A stretch of 64,000 nucleotides of DNA from Trebouxia sp. TZW2008 (GCA_002118135.1 BDIU01000179.1:1-64000); one strand, 5' to 3'. Shown: positions 15,967 to 28,240, numbered from the stretch's first letter. A program made the numbers and translations. Notes: generated from the sequence alone by a model not told the origin.

Positions 15967-18900
15967 ATGCAGTTTGCTTCCCCGTGTCGGAGCCACGTAT
16001 CTATGGTTCCGGAACACGTTTTTGAGCTGATCGTTGATCAGTTGCGCGTGTCTGATTGCGCTGCATGCAGCTGCGTCAACAAAGATCTCAGATCGCTTGC
16101 GAAGGTATATGCCCGTTCAAGCCAGTGCACTGGATCTAAGCCTCGTTTACGCACCACTGCCTCGATGCGCATTGCCCACGAGCTAAGCTCAGCGCTTGCA
16201 CATATCACATTGACAATGCGCAGAATGCAGCCCTGCGTTCTGCCAGCGTTTTGCTCTGAGTGTACGCTGGCGTTACAGCTTTGTCTATGTCTTTCTGCAG
16301 GGAGTGTTATCAAGGCGATCTTCTATCTGTCAGGTTGATCTACCTGTGCTTGCAACCCTTCAGGTACACAGACAAAGCTTGCTTGTTCAAATTTTGGAAT
16401 ATGTAGGACCATCTTCTGCAAATGTTTCACAGGTGCACCCTAACAGCATGCAATCATGTCACTTGATGTTCAAGAAGCATCAAATCCAATGCTGCTGACA
16501 TGCTGCCTCCTGACTCTACTGACCCATCAAGCATTGTGTTAGCCTGAGAAGCATTCCTTGTATAGCAGCGTTTGCTCGAAATCTATTGAAGTGATCCTAC
16601 CCTCAGAAGCTGACTATTGCAGCCTACCTGCATGCAACCAGAGCACCTGACATCAGGGGAACCTATCAGCAAGCCAACGCTGCTGTTGCACTCACTCCCG
16701 ACACCGCTCGACCGTCAAGCATTGCGTTTGCCTGTAAAACTTGCCTTATACAGCAGCAGCTGCTCCAAGTCTCTGAATGTCAACCCACTGCTTACACGCT
16801 GTATGACTATACTCTACCTGCATGTAATCATGCCAATTGATCTACAGGAGGTGCATCCAGCCGGCCAGTGCTGCTGACAGACTGCCTGCTGACCTTGCTC
16901 AGCAGTCAATCATTGCGTCTGGCTGTCAAGCTTGCCTTCTACAGCAGTAACTGCTCACAGGCCCCTGACTTTCATCTAATGCTCCAATGCTACCCATATG
17001 CAATGTGCACCCTACCTGCAAACCAACAAAGCACCTGCTGATTTCAGGGATCGCATCAGCAAGCAGATGCCATTGACGCAGCACATCCTGGCTTCACACA
17101 CCCATCAACCATCATCAAGACTCTGCAGTATTTACCACAAGCCCTGCAGTACATTGCCCACAACTGCAAACACCTTCAAGAGCTGTTGTTGAGGCTGAGT
17201 CAAGCTGCAAGCAACAACAGGGGTGGGGTATGGGACCACCCATCGCTGCTGAAGAGACCGCATTTCAAGCTGTCGCAGTTCTGCAGTCAATGCACTACGC
17301 TACAGAGCTTGGTTTTGGTCAACATTCCAAGCAGGTATGCATTCATTGAATCACCCTTGCCAGTTGAAGGAGGCTGCATTTCAAGCTGTCCCAGTTTTGC
17401 AGCCAGTGCACTACACTACAGAGCTTGATTTGGGTCAACGTACCAAGCAGGTGTGCATTCATCAATGATGTTGCTTGTCCTGCCTGCAAATGCATGCATG
17501 CAACCTGCACATCTATTGCAGCATGCAGAACTGTGATGAATGCACACAGGTCAAGCCTGCATGCATTTGGAGGCCCTGTATGCGTGCATTGGCACCTTCT
17601 GGAACCTTGCACCAAGTATTGTTGTTTGTGTTTTTCATTTGCATGCACACATGCATGCATTTGCAAATTTCATTTGCTGGTATGCATGCATTTGCAAGCT
17701 TCTGCTGCACTGCCCATGTCTGCAGACATTGCATAAACTGCTGTTGTCTTGCCACGTACAAAAAAGCCCCACTCCTGAAACCAAATCATGCGGTAGGCTT
17801 GCCAGTTCAGCCAAAGCGGAGGAGGAATGTAGTCAACATGGATTTGTTGCCACGCTAGAGCCTTGACTGACAATGCTGAGTGCATCATCACACCTGTTGC
17901 ACAAGATTCTGCTGCAAAAAATGACTTGCTTGTGCAGGCTCAAGTCATTGACGCCTCAGCGTTTCAAGCTCTAGCCACGCACTGCAACTGTCTGCAGCAT
18001 CTGCTCTAAAGTGTAATCACAATCACTACACTGGCTCAGACCTAGCTTGCTTGTGCAGGCTCATAGGCATTGATGACTCAGCATTTCAAGCTTTAGCCAC
18101 ACACTGCACTGGTCTGCAGCATCTGTGCATAGGGTTTGATGGCACAGATGAGTCAATCTATCAGCCTGAAGATTACTACTGTAGTGCCATTACAGATTCT
18201 GGTCTGTCCCAGGTTGCTCAGAATTGCCAACAGCTCAGGTTAGAAACCACCTTTGCTGCTGTCTTGACTCTGGAGATTTGTCACGTTGACTGTGTTGGAG
18301 TTTGATGCATGCAATTTTGCCAACATACGTGATTCATAGCAGTCTTAGAGACCGTTCTGCTTGTGTTACTGAGTCATACCAAGTGCTGCACTGAAGGCTT
18401 AGTTGTATAGACACATGTTTGCTGCCATTGCAATGCGTCTTGAGGTGGTTGGATGTTTCTCGTCATGCTGAGGTACGACATTTTGCTGAAGTGTGCGCGT
18501 CCAACCAATGTTGCTTCATGCCAAGATTGTTTAACTCCGGTGAAACATCTAGTGCTCAAAAGCGGTAGTTTGATCCCACAGGAGTTCTGCAACACTGATG
18601 TGCCAAATCGCTGATGGATGAAAGTACAGCTTTTGAGCATTGACCGTGAGTGTTGAATGTAATATTGCCGAGCATGGTGACCTTGAACGCAAGATGTCAA
18701 AATGCGCTCAAGCCTTGCAGGTTTCAAGTTTAGGTACGCATTATACCATTGAAATTTATGCAAGAGCTATGCAAGTTGCTGATGCTTACTGACAGCCTCA
18801 ACATCTTGTACTGCCATGTACTTACAGCATCAACTGCATCACATTTGCTTTTGTTTGGAAAATGCACAGCAAAGCTATATGTGAAGCAAAGCTGTCAGAA

Positions 18901-21900
18901 CATGCTGTGCACATGTTACAGGTCATTGGAGCTTCTGAGATGCAATCAGCTGACTGGCCAGAGCATAAGCCAAGTAGCTCACAGCTGTACAGGCTTGACC
19001 ACATTCAAGCTTCACAATTGTCCCAAGGTATCAGCACCTGTACTAACCATGCGTATTGGCTCTATAAGTGCTTGATATGCGCAGTGGCATAATCAATGCC
19101 TTCCAGCACTGTCTCAAGGTATCAGCATATCTCCTGATCATGTGTGTTGGCTTTGAAACAGCTGGGTTTGTGTATTGGCACAGTCTGCACCTTTAAGGCT
19201 GCATTCTGCAGTGATCTGCAGTGTCCCAAGGTATCTTGCTTCGGTGCTAACCACAAGTCACTTGCTTTGGGCCATGCACCAGCTTGATTTGTGCATCAAC
19301 ACAGTTGTCGGCTTCTGTACCACATTTTGCTGTGAGCAGCATTGTCACAAGATATCAGCTTGTGTACTGACCACAAGGGTTTACTCTGAATCATGCAAAA
19401 GCTTGAGGTTGCATCTAGTGCAACTTTGCCTGCTTGTGTGTCCTGCATGCAGCACTGCATGCACATGCTGTTGTTCCTGTATGCGTATCTACCTGTCCAG
19501 CTAAGTTGTGACATGTACTGATCAAGCCATTCCCAATATAATACACCATGTAAGCTTGATGATAGGTCTCAGATACATACACGGACTGTTATACGCAAAT
19601 CTATGATGCAGGTGTCTGAAAGAGCTATTGTGCAAGTATTTGAGCGGTGTCATGAGCTTGAAGTAGTGGACATTGTGCCAGCTAGATGGACTCCTGCCCA
19701 GGATCTGCTGCTGTGGCAAACAGTAAGCCCTTAAGCATTGTTTGCTGCACGCTCATGACTGATAATCGACTTACTTGAAAGTGGGTGATGTCATGAGCTG
19801 GAAGTAGAGGTTGTTGTACCGGCCAGTTGGACTCCTGCCCAGGATCTGCTGTTGTGGCAAACAGTAAGTCCTTGAGCAACATGTTAGCATGTGCTGCATA
19901 CTCGTTACCGACCTTCTGTGTGCTTGCCAATGAGTGGTGTCATGAGCTTGACGTGATGGACATAGCGCCTGCTGAATGGACTCCTGCCCAGGGTCTGCTA
20001 TTGTGGCAAACAGTAAGCCCTTCAGCAATTGTCTGTTTCTTGCATGATGTCCCTTCATGCTGTGGCCAGGCAGTCTTCATTGTCAGGGCTGAGCTAGTTT
20101 TGCTAAGCCGCTTGCTTATTTGGTAAAAATACCTGGCGAAGCAGTGTGTGTCACAAGGAGTTCCGTTTGCCTCCATGCATTGTTTTCCATGGCTGCAAAT
20201 TGCCTAAATTGTTGTCATCCAAAATTTTTGTGCTATTCAGGATGGCTGGGGAAGGTGGCAGTTGAGTTTTGGCACGCTGTTCAACAATTGCGACAATTTG
20301 CACAAATCGCCTATGCATCAATGGTTTACCCAAACCAACTTTGCTATTTGTCTTAGCTTAAATAATCTTATCCAAGATATTTCTGCTATTCAGGATGGGT
20401 GGGGAAGGTGGCAATTGGGCTTCCACGCACTGTTCACCATTGCTGCAAACTGCCCAAACCTCAAAGAGCTCATCATCTCAGAGGAGCATCTTGAGGTAGG
20501 CACTACACTCAGAACAAGTTTGATTACCAGATTGGATGTTGAACTTCATGTTTATACAATCAGTCGTGATACAGCAACAAGTAATCTGTGAAATAGACAT
20601 CTGCTTCCTGCTTGTAAACATGTCTTGCACGACATGCATGGTGACCGTTACGCTGGTGACAAGCTCTGTGACCAATCAGCTGTAACGTGGTAAACATGGT
20701 ACTGTCTAGTATGTGAACATCAATAGGTGTACTGCATTTGCAAGCACCAATCACTTGTTTCAAGCAATGACCCAGCCTTTGTTCGCAGCTTGTCAGGTCT
20801 ATGTATCGCTACAGTTGGGAACTGTCTTGGTGTGTGCAACATTTTGGCAGCACACCAAGTCTGTGCATGCATACAAAACGCTTGTCGACAGTCTTAGGAT
20901 GTGCTCTTAGCAGTTGTGATGGAAGGCATGACTTCCATCGCACTCATGACGAAATGCTGTGCATGCATACAAGAAGTTATCGCGGACACTTTTTGCGTGC
21001 GGACCTAATGCATGCGCTGCAGCATGTTATGGTCACCATGAGCCTTGCCAAGTTCTGTGCACGGCTGTAGAAAGCTGTTGCTGACAGTCTTGGAGTGTGC
21101 ACAGTTGTACATCGCAGCCCCTGAGTACGCCACGACTGTAACAATTCGTCTCTTGATTGAGATCAGCATGGCGCTTGTTGCAATACATGACTTCTGTGCA
21201 TATATGCTGGAAACTGTTGAGGACAGCCTTGAGGTTTGCACAAAGGCAGAGGGCTGTGAAGTTCTTGCGATGGTCATGCTGAAGTTCCCACTTGTAAGCC
21301 TTGTGACATGACCTACATGCCTGCAGGAAGCTGTTGCCGACAGTCTTGGAGTGTGCACACTGGTCAGGGTGTTTAAGGGCTGCAAAAGTGTGTTATGGTA
21401 GTTGTGAAGTCATCATGACTCTCAAGAGAATGTTTTGATTCAGTTGCCACTTTGCCAAGTTCTGTGCATTGCCAAGTTCTGTGCATGGCTGCTTGTTGAT
21501 AGGCTTGGAGTGTGCACAGTAATGCAGGGGTGCCCTCAGCTCACCAAGGTGGCCTTCACTCAGCCACCTGCGTCAGGAGACTACATGCCCCCTGTTTCCA
21601 CACAGTGTCAGCGAGAGATGCTGCCTGTCAATGCCTGCAGGAAGCTGTGCTGGACAGTCTTGGCACAACCCCAAGACTGTCCAGCACTGGGGTGTGCTCA
21701 GTGATCGAGGGCTGCCACCGTTGTATGAGCCAGTGCGCCAATGTGTCTCACCTGTAGGCAGCAACCATTTGCTTCATGATCATCTCATTTGTTGTTACGC
21801 TCAGCAATGTAATGAATGCCTGTAGGAAGCTGTTGTGGACAGTCTTGGGGTGTGCACAGTTGTGGAGGGGTGCCGTCAGCTCACCAAGGTGGCTTTCACG

Positions 21901-23255
21901 CAGCTGGATATGGCAGACTCTGTCTTTCAGCGTATGGCCCGCCAAACTACTCAACTACAGGTGCGCCCCAAGGGTCTAGGGCTGAACTGAGGTTTTGTAA
22001 AGCAAAGTCTTGTTCCTTGTGCGAGTCTTATGGCCTCACAACCTGTGCCGTGATCAGCAGAAGCAGCTTCTGTCTGAGCCCTCTAACGCCTGGCGCAGGG
22101 GCTTACCGTTTTAAAGCTTGCATTTGCCAGCACATGGCATGTCATATACAACTGCAGGTGTTTGTTTTCCATTGTCCTCCTGATGCCATATCAAGCTGCT
22201 TTTGGTTTAATTGCCAGCATGTTGCAGTCTGACCTGTAGCTTTACTTCATGTCACAGCAAGACGCGACGCATTTGCTGCCAAGGCTGCAAAGCTTCTTGC
22301 TCCTTTTGCAGGTCTTCCAGATGCATGACAGTGGCCTGACTGACCTGGCCTTGTCAGCAGTAGTGAAGGGCTGTCAGCAGCTGGCCTACCTCAGCATACA
22401 GGGACCCCCCCTTAGGCGCTGTCGGTCTGGGGTTACCCCAACTGCACCCCTAGCACCTCCCCAGGGCACCATTACAGATGCTGGGCTCAAGGCTATAGCT
22501 GCGCACTGTACTAGCCTGAAGGGCCTTTCCATCACACGTGAGTCAAATCATGGCCCAGCATCATGCAAAAAGCATTTTTTGTTTTCCCCTTGGGTGGTGG
22601 ATCACCCCCCTGCACCTCTAGCCCACCCCATGGCACCATTACAGATGCTGAACTTAAGGCTACAGCAGCACACTGTCCTAGCTTGAAGGGCCTTTCCATT
22701 ACATGTGAGTCAAACTCCAGCATCATGCAAAAGGCATTTTGTGTAGTGGATCATGACCAAACAGGCCCAGGTGCCTCTTGTGTGACTCATGCAATCTAGT
22801 TCATACTGCACAGTTGCAGTTGCTGGCGGCGTCAGCCACTTACTGCACCAGCTGACTTATCAGAGCTTGCAATCACACACAAGTTGCTAGTTGACTTGGC
22901 ATAGCATGAATGTTGATGTCACTTTATGCCAGGTTTGCAATGATATCATGCAATGAAGCTCTTGTGGCATCTGACGGTGCTTCACTTCTGCATCAGCAGA
23001 CCATGCTATACACAGTGATCCACGCGCACTGGAGGTTTGACGTACAATGTTTTCTGATTTGCAGGGAATGCATACGTGAGTGACAGGGGCATTGCCAGCT
23101 TGGCAGATGCACCAGCAGCAATGCTACAACAGCTGCAGGAACTTGCACTAGATGCTGTTCAGTGCACCTGGGAGGGCCTACAGATGTTGCTGCAGCGCTG
23201 CAGCGGCCTTCGTAAGCTTGAACTCTATGGTCTTCAAGCTCGTCAGCATCTATAG
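15967..23255 (+). CDS. F-box / leucine-rich-repeat protein
   Basis: Ten exons (15967-16104, 16364-16432, 17060-17334, 18059-18238, 18922-19027, 19612-19722, 20394-20495, 21826-21960, 22312-22537, 23065-23255) join in phase to 510 codons ending in TAG. Residues about 13-46 form an F-box (VPEHVFELIVDQL ... CSCVNKDLRSLAK). The rest is a series of Cys-containing LRRs of the FBXL/AMN1 type, for example ALQYIAHNCKHLQELLL, SAFQALATHCTGLQHLCI, SQVAHSCTGLTTFKLHNC, TDAGLKAIAAHCTSLKGLSI and LLQRCSGLRKLELYG. Such proteins are substrate receptors of SCF ubiquitin ligases; the substrate here is unknown. Nearly every junction from exon 3 onward is flanked by decayed tandem copies of its own exon edge. Exon 9 contains an odd 21-residue Pro/Arg-rich insert (see findings). 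ATG at 16003 is an alternative start. Confidence 0.85.
16435..17120 (+). repeat. F-box gene exon 3 5' edge, about four copies, period about 193 bp
   Basis: The real exon start (CATCAGCAAGCAGATGCC, 17054) is preceded by related units near 16478, 16671 and 16863. They share CAGCAAGC/CCAACGCTGCTG-like text, a following CTGACCC...GTCAAGCATTGCGT segment and the CTACCTGCATGCAA lead-in. Confidence 0.85.
17245..17470 (+). repeat. F-box gene exon 3 donor edge, two copies, period about 118 bp
   Basis: The text GCATTTCAAGCTGTC...CAGAGCTTG...CAAGCAGGT(A/G)TGCATTCAT appears ending at donors near 17335 and near 17452. The first donor is the one that keeps frame with the next LRR exon. Confidence 0.92.
17925..18130 (+). 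repeat. F-box gene exon 4 acceptor edge, two copies, period about 117 bp
   Basis: GCTTGCTTGTGCAGGCTCA followed by a TCAAGCT(C/T)TAGCCACGCACTGCA-like text occurs at about 17928-18005 and, as the real exon, from 18045. Confidence 0.93.
19008..19385 (+). repeat. F-box gene exon 5 donor edge, four copies
   Basis: TTGTCCCAAGGTATCAGCACCTGTACTAACC (real donor at 19028) recurs in decayed form near 19112, 19224 and 19348, each with the CCCAAG/GTATC junction (ATATC in the last) and a following TAACC/TGACCACAAG text. Spacing is about 90-125 bp. Confidence 0.9.
19640..20045 (+). repeat. F-box gene exon 6 donor edge, three copies, period about 149 bp
   Basis: The exon end TGGACTCCTGCCCAGGATCTGCT...TGGCAAACAGTAAG appears three times (ending about 19722, 19863 and 20011), all three with an intact GTAAG donor. 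Only the first is in frame with the flanking LRR exons. Confidence 0.96.
20160..20500 (+). repeat. F-box gene exon 7 5' edge, two to three copies
   Basis: GCTATTCAGGATGGCTGGGGAAGGTGGCA at 20232 is repeated as the real exon start at 20385 (GCTATTCAGGATGGGTGGGG), 153 bp later. A more decayed internal piece (CCATGCATTGTTTTCCATGGCTGCAAA near 20171) matches the exon interior. Confidence 0.93.
20805..21965 (+). repeat. F-box gene exon 8 5' edge, about eight copies
   Basis: The real exon (21826) begins GAAGCTGTTGTGGACAGTCTTGGGGTGTGCAC. Related text of the form (T/C)GACAGTCTTGG(A/G)GTGTGCAC is found near 20822, 20888, 21082, 21222, 21338, 21500 and 21652, several preceded by TGCCTGCAG-like acceptors. 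Intervals vary from about 65 to 190 bp. The copies nearest the real exon also extend furthest into it (CTCAGCTCACCAAGGTGGC near 21535). Confidence 0.92.
22465..22745 (+). repeat. F-box gene exon 9 3' edge, two copies, period about 170 bp
   Basis: GGCACCATTACAGATGCTG...AAGGGCCTTTCCATCACACGTGAGTCAAA (real, donor 22538) is copied at 22631-22720 with TTACATGTGAGTCAAA and the same following ATCATGCAAAAGGCATTTT intron text. Confidence 0.95.
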
Positions 23256-23430
23256 CCATGGCTTGTATCACGCTCTTGCAATATTGCAGCTGTAGCAGCC
23301 ACAGGAGGTGGCTCTAGATGCAGTTCAGTGCACTTGGGAGGGCCTACAGATGTTGCTGCAACGCTGTAGTAGCTTCTCAAGCTTGAACTGTTTGGTCTTG
23401 AAGCTTGTCAGCGTTGCCAGCCATGAAGTG
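23125..23430 (+). repeat. Last F-box exon duplicated into the 3' flank
   Basis: GATGCTGTTCAGTGCACCTGGGAGGGCCTACAGATGTTGCTGC in the last exon recurs about 174 bp later, after the TAG stop, as GATGCAGTTCAGTGCACTTGGGAGG and continues through a TTGAACT(G/C)T(T/A)TGGTCTT(G/C)AAGC-like text. The copy contains one or more frame disruptions. Confidence 0.95.
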
Positions 23431-24266
23431 AGTACAGAGCTCTACAGTCTTGCAGGATTGTTGTCGGCAGCAGGATGACATGCACCAGCCATATATGTAT
23501 CATAATGTATTGTTGAGCCAAATTCAGTTCACTTTGTACCACCAGCAGCTGCTGTGTCATTGAATTTTATACGGTCGCAATGCTGACCCTCCTTGCCTGT
23601 GAGTTCAGTATCTGAGGCCATCAGATATCAATTGGGTGCTTCAAGGCTTTGCACTTCTGCCAATGAACTCTTCGAACAACGCCATCTCATCAGCACCGGA
23701 TTCCAACGTGACACTCAGAAGCAGACTTCGATCAGGCATTCGAGTATGGAGCATATGCATTTGCCATTGGCACGGCGCCACTGATGGTACCGTTCAGGCT
23801 GGCACACCTTTGAAAGCAAACCTGGACTATGACCACCGCCTCACCTGAGGCGGTGCGATGCATCGCTCCTCTGCAAACGTGCGGCGCACTGCAGCCTAAG
23901 CCTGCAAGGGGCTGCCTGGCAGGTTGCACGGCATGCTCGACCTGAGCAGGGTGCGGCTCGCAGTCAGATTGCATCACGGCGAACGCTTGCCTAAGCGGAC
24001 AGTCACATGAGCAGGCGGCTCTGCAAGTCATGCCATCTGTTTGCGTTCGAATTCGATTGCAACGCTCAGCATGCACTTGAGTTTATACTGGCCTGCAGCG
24101 CAGACTAAGCAAAGCTACGTCCGATCGACCGTGCAGTCTGCCATCCCACGTCAGCCTGTGGCGCTGTGCAACTTGATGAAGGGAAGTGTTGGCAATCGAG
24201 TTCAGTCAGCAAGCATCGAGTGTCAGATACGCTGCTGTAGGTGTTGACACATCGGCTGCCTGAACA
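23256..24266. other. F-box 3' flank and AP2 gene 5' region
   Basis: Apart from the exon copy just described, no coding content was recognised. From about 23830 to 24240 the sequence is CpG-containing (for example CGCCTCACCTGAGGCGGTGCG, a short inverted repeat near 23836, and ACGTGCGGCGCACTGC near 23877), fitting a promoter or 5' UTR of the AP2 gene. Confidence 0.45.
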
Positions 24267-27200
24267 ATGAGCTCACAGTACACTGGCGTGTCTTGGTATA
24301 AGGTTGGGAAGAAATGGGAGGCTTTGTTGTCTCATGATGGCAAGACACAACGCTTACGTTACTGCCATTCGGAAGCTGATGCTGCCAAAGCACGTGATAA
24401 GTGAGCTATTTTCCCTGTTGGTCACTTTGCAATGTGGGCCTTGTGTGACCTTCTTGACAGGCGTATTGTCATAATGAGTGTCATGTGCAGCATGCAGTGG
24501 CCAAAAAGTCCAGCTCCTGTGCTTCACTTCGCCTAGTGCAGCAGTCATGACACTTTGCAGTATGCTTGTGTTCAGCATAGCAGGTGCTGCAGCTCTTTGT
24601 GCACGTTGCAGACCTGTCTGACTGGCTCATGCTGGCATCTCTGTCCAGCATGCATGCATTTGCAGATTTATATCTGCCTTGCAGGGCTCTGTATGTCTTG
24701 CATAGAGAGGACGAGATGCAGGTCGGTCTCACAGCAGCAGAGAAGCAGCAGCTGGAGGGTGTCAGCCTGCCTGAGCTGTTGGCTGCTTTCAGAGCACAAT
24801 CCTTCCAGTTCTCAAGGGGTGCTTCAGCATACCGAGGAGTGAATTTCATAAAAAGCGTGGGAAAGTATAGAGCTACAATCAGGATCAATGGCAAATCAAA
24901 GAGCTTGGGTTGTTGGGACAGCGAGGATGATGCAGCGCATGCCTATGATGCAGCTGCGACTGTCACACATGGAAGGTCAGCACTCTGCAGCAAGACAGCA
25001 TTCAGCTCCATCACACTGCTGCCGCTGTCTGCAACGTTGAGAGAAAGGTGTGAAAAAGGCAACAGGAATACCGCTGTTATTTATGCTGCTTGCAGTCAGG
25101 CGCATCTCAACTTCCCTGACCAACAAGCGCTGGACAAGGTCAGCGATGCTGCAGGTGACCCCAAACAGCTGTGCTACTCTGGTAGCAACAACTCAGGGCT
25201 TGTTATCTCTGGCAATTCTGCAAAGTCTATGCACAATATGCCTTATGCCATACGCTGAGATCCTGCTGTATTTCAATGCGATAGCTGTTTGGATATTGCA
25301 AGCTAAGACTCTTGTCAGCAGGTCCTCCAGGATTGTTGTCAGCAAGCACAGTGCACAGCGCTTCCAGAAAGCTAACCGAGGAAAGCTCTGCAATGCAAGC
25401 TGTGATTGCAGCTGAAGCTGATAAGACTCCTGTATCTTCAGATCAGACTGAGGTGGCTGTTGCTGTGCGGCCACACGCATCAACAACAGGTACAAGCCTG
25501 TGTGACTTCTTTGCACAGGATTCGATGCATCTGAATAGGGCCGTGACAGTGACATGCTGGGGCAAAGGGCATGGATAGCAGCATGGTGTTAGAAAATGCA
25601 GCAGACTGACCAGCATCATGCACAACAAGTCATGCCCAAAAGCAGTCACTGTAGAACATGGCAGCTTTGCAAATGTCCCAGATCTTCCAAGACTAAGCAG
25701 CATTTTTCTCTTGTGTTTGTCTGCCCTGTGTTAAACTCTGTGTGAACTGACCTGTGCTTGTGCATACACAGAAGCTGCTGCTGGTGCCTCAACCGCTACC
25801 AACACTGTGCCCAACACATCACAAGTCCAGAACGCCATAGCCACTGCCCCTACCAGCCTAAGTCATGATGTCAATCAGCTGAAGGCTGAATCAGAGTCGG
25901 GTGGGTGCCAGTCACTCACAGATGGAGATCTAAGCAGTTGGGGTTCTATGGATGAGCTTTGCAGCAGCGACAGTGACTACTATGACTCTGATGAAGAAGA
26001 AGGGGCCTTGCAAGGTAGAGCTGCTGTCACTGCATCATGTATTCAGCCTCAGTGCAATGATCTGGCATGCTTTCAGACTTTGCCATATGGCTAAACAATT
26101 TTGTCCAGCAATTGATGCTTTTGCAGCAGAACATGCTTTCAAATATTCTTGAAGCTGTTGCTGATCATCCTCTGTTTGTGCTTTCACATGCACTTGCAGG
26201 TCAACGACAATTTTGAATTCCATGCACTCACTTCTGTTAGCCTGTTGCTGCAGAGCTCTTTGCTCACCCTGACTACCAAAACCTCACGTGTCACAAAGGC
26301 GAGCCAAACCTCAGTCTGCTTGGTGGACCTTCCGCTGATATCACACCAGCAAACCTCCTGAACAAGCTGGTGAACAGATGGACTGAAGAAGCTCAAACTC
26401 AGCTTGCATCTGGCTGCAACACTCCTGGCACCCCATCACCCTTGATGAAACCTACAAAGACTTTGCTGGGCAATGTAAGCAGCGTCACCATAGCTGCACA
26501 AAGTCCCACTGGGAGGATAGCTGCGTCAGACAGAAGCAGAAATAGCAAAGGCTTGATGCCTTCAGCAGAGGCTATCAGTATGGCCAACACTGGCTGTAAT
26601 GCAGTGCCAGGCTTGACTGCTGCAGCATACAGAGAGGCACTGTACAGCACTTGGACAACTGGCAGACCCTGGGGCATGCAGTTCTTTGCTGCCAGTGATG
26701 AGGTTTGTGCTTGTCTGATGCTCTCCTTGAATGCTTGCTTGGACGTGATGCTTGCTGTTACCTGCAGCAGCCTTGGCATGGACTGTTCCAGTCTGTGAGT
26801 GCTTGCCTGGTGGTGATGCCTGTCCCAGTGTATGGGCCCTGCCATAAACTGCACACAGCTTAGCATGATGCAATAGAGGCTGCAGCCTAGTAGCAAAAGC
26901 TTGATCCTGCAGGTTAAGGCGGTGTCTGTAACAGTGCATACAGCTTTGTCTGTGATGTGCAGGTCTGAGTAGCCTGCCACATCTCGTTCAGACCTCCCGG
27001 CGCTCGCTTGCCTGCACTTTGTCAACTCACAGCCATGATGCACTGCAGGAAAGTTCTTCTGATAGTGATGATGACGGTGTGCCGAGTGCACAAGGAGCAG
27101 GTGATCATGAGGAGCTGGATGATGTGCAGGAGCGAGCCCACAAGCGCTGCAAGCTGGCTGAAGGTGTAACAGTCCTTGGACAGCAGGTCAAGGCGCTTCA

Positions 27201-28240
27201 GGTGACCTTATACATGCGCATGCCTGACATGGTGCTGCATTCTGCCATGTCACTTGTCTCATTTGCTGATGCATTGTTGCTGAGGCCTTTTGTTGCCAGC
27301 TGTTGGTGACAATGTTACAGCAGGCGTGTTCTTGTGCAAGGCTTTCACATGCAGGTCTTGCATGTGTCTTGAGTGAATGACATGCAGTACTGCATCAGGA
27401 CCAGAGCTGGCTTGAGTGCCTGTGACTGTGTTACTGCCAGTGCTACTTGCTGTCTCATCAACTTTGTGGAGCTGGGAGCTATCGTCACACTGTCACGACT
27501 CTTGCTTAGAAGATAGCGCCTGGCACTTGACTTGCAGCAGCTTCATTTTGATCTGGTGTGCAGGACAAGATGGGTGCTGCAGCTAACCTCTGCCCAGATC
27601 AGCCTACTCACATTAGCTTTGACATTCCCTGGTGGGCTCAAGAAATGGGCATGACCAAGGAAGAGTACTGGAGTGGCTTGCATGAGGCAGAGAGAGATCA
27701 GTGTGGCGCTGCAGGGCTCAGCATACAGGCCAGGACAGTCACTCAGGTAGGCATCACACACAAACAACCTATTGGTGAATTCATTGGGCTGCCCAGAGCA
27801 CTCAGCTGCAAGCTGTGTCGCTGCTCAGACTGCCGCTTCAGATTGGGACAGCACTGCATCCTTGTTGCTTGCACAAGTGCTAGCTTCAAGCCACCACTTG
27901 AATTAGGTAAATGTGCTCATCAGACATGGGTTGCACAGTCAGCTGTCTTGCAACCTGCGACAGCTGAATGGGATGCTTTGTTGGGGGTTTGCGGCATGTG
28001 CCTAGGTATATTATGTCACATGCTGACATCTAACAAATTGAGGTAGGCATATGCAATGCACCTATGACAAGGTGCAATCAATCACATTGCCTGCACGGAA
28101 CAGCTCTCAGTCAGCTGCTGAACACGACTGTTGTTCACGTGCATTGGGGTTTAAATTCTCTCTGTGTCGTTCTGCAGGACGACATCAACTTCCTGTCTGG
28201 TCACTGCACTGGTGGAGGCCGATCTGCAATTCAGTTATGA
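24267..28240 (+). CDS. AP2-domain protein with two AP2 domains
   Basis: Nine exons (24267-24400, 24685-24975, 25096-25154, 25319-25489, 25772-26014, 26254-26702, 27049-27201, 27564-27746, 28178-28240) join in phase to 581 codons plus TGA. Domain 1 is at residues about 3-45 (YTGVSWYKVGKKWEALL ... EADAAKARDK). Domain 2 is at about 90-145 (YRGVNFIKSVGKYRATI ... SLGCWDSEDDAAHAYDAAA ... ALNFP-like AHLNFPDQ). Both have the YRGV/W and A(A/Y)DxAA core of DNA-binding AP2 domains. The C-terminal half has two acidic Ser/Asp patches (SDSDYYDSDEEEGA and ESSSDSDDDG), a basic RAHKRCKLAEG and a Trp-containing segment DIPWWAQEMGMTKEEYW. A nuclear DNA-binding regulator is inferred; targets are unknown. The final short exon is the least certain, since an alternative frame stays open to 28379. 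Confidence 0.85.
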
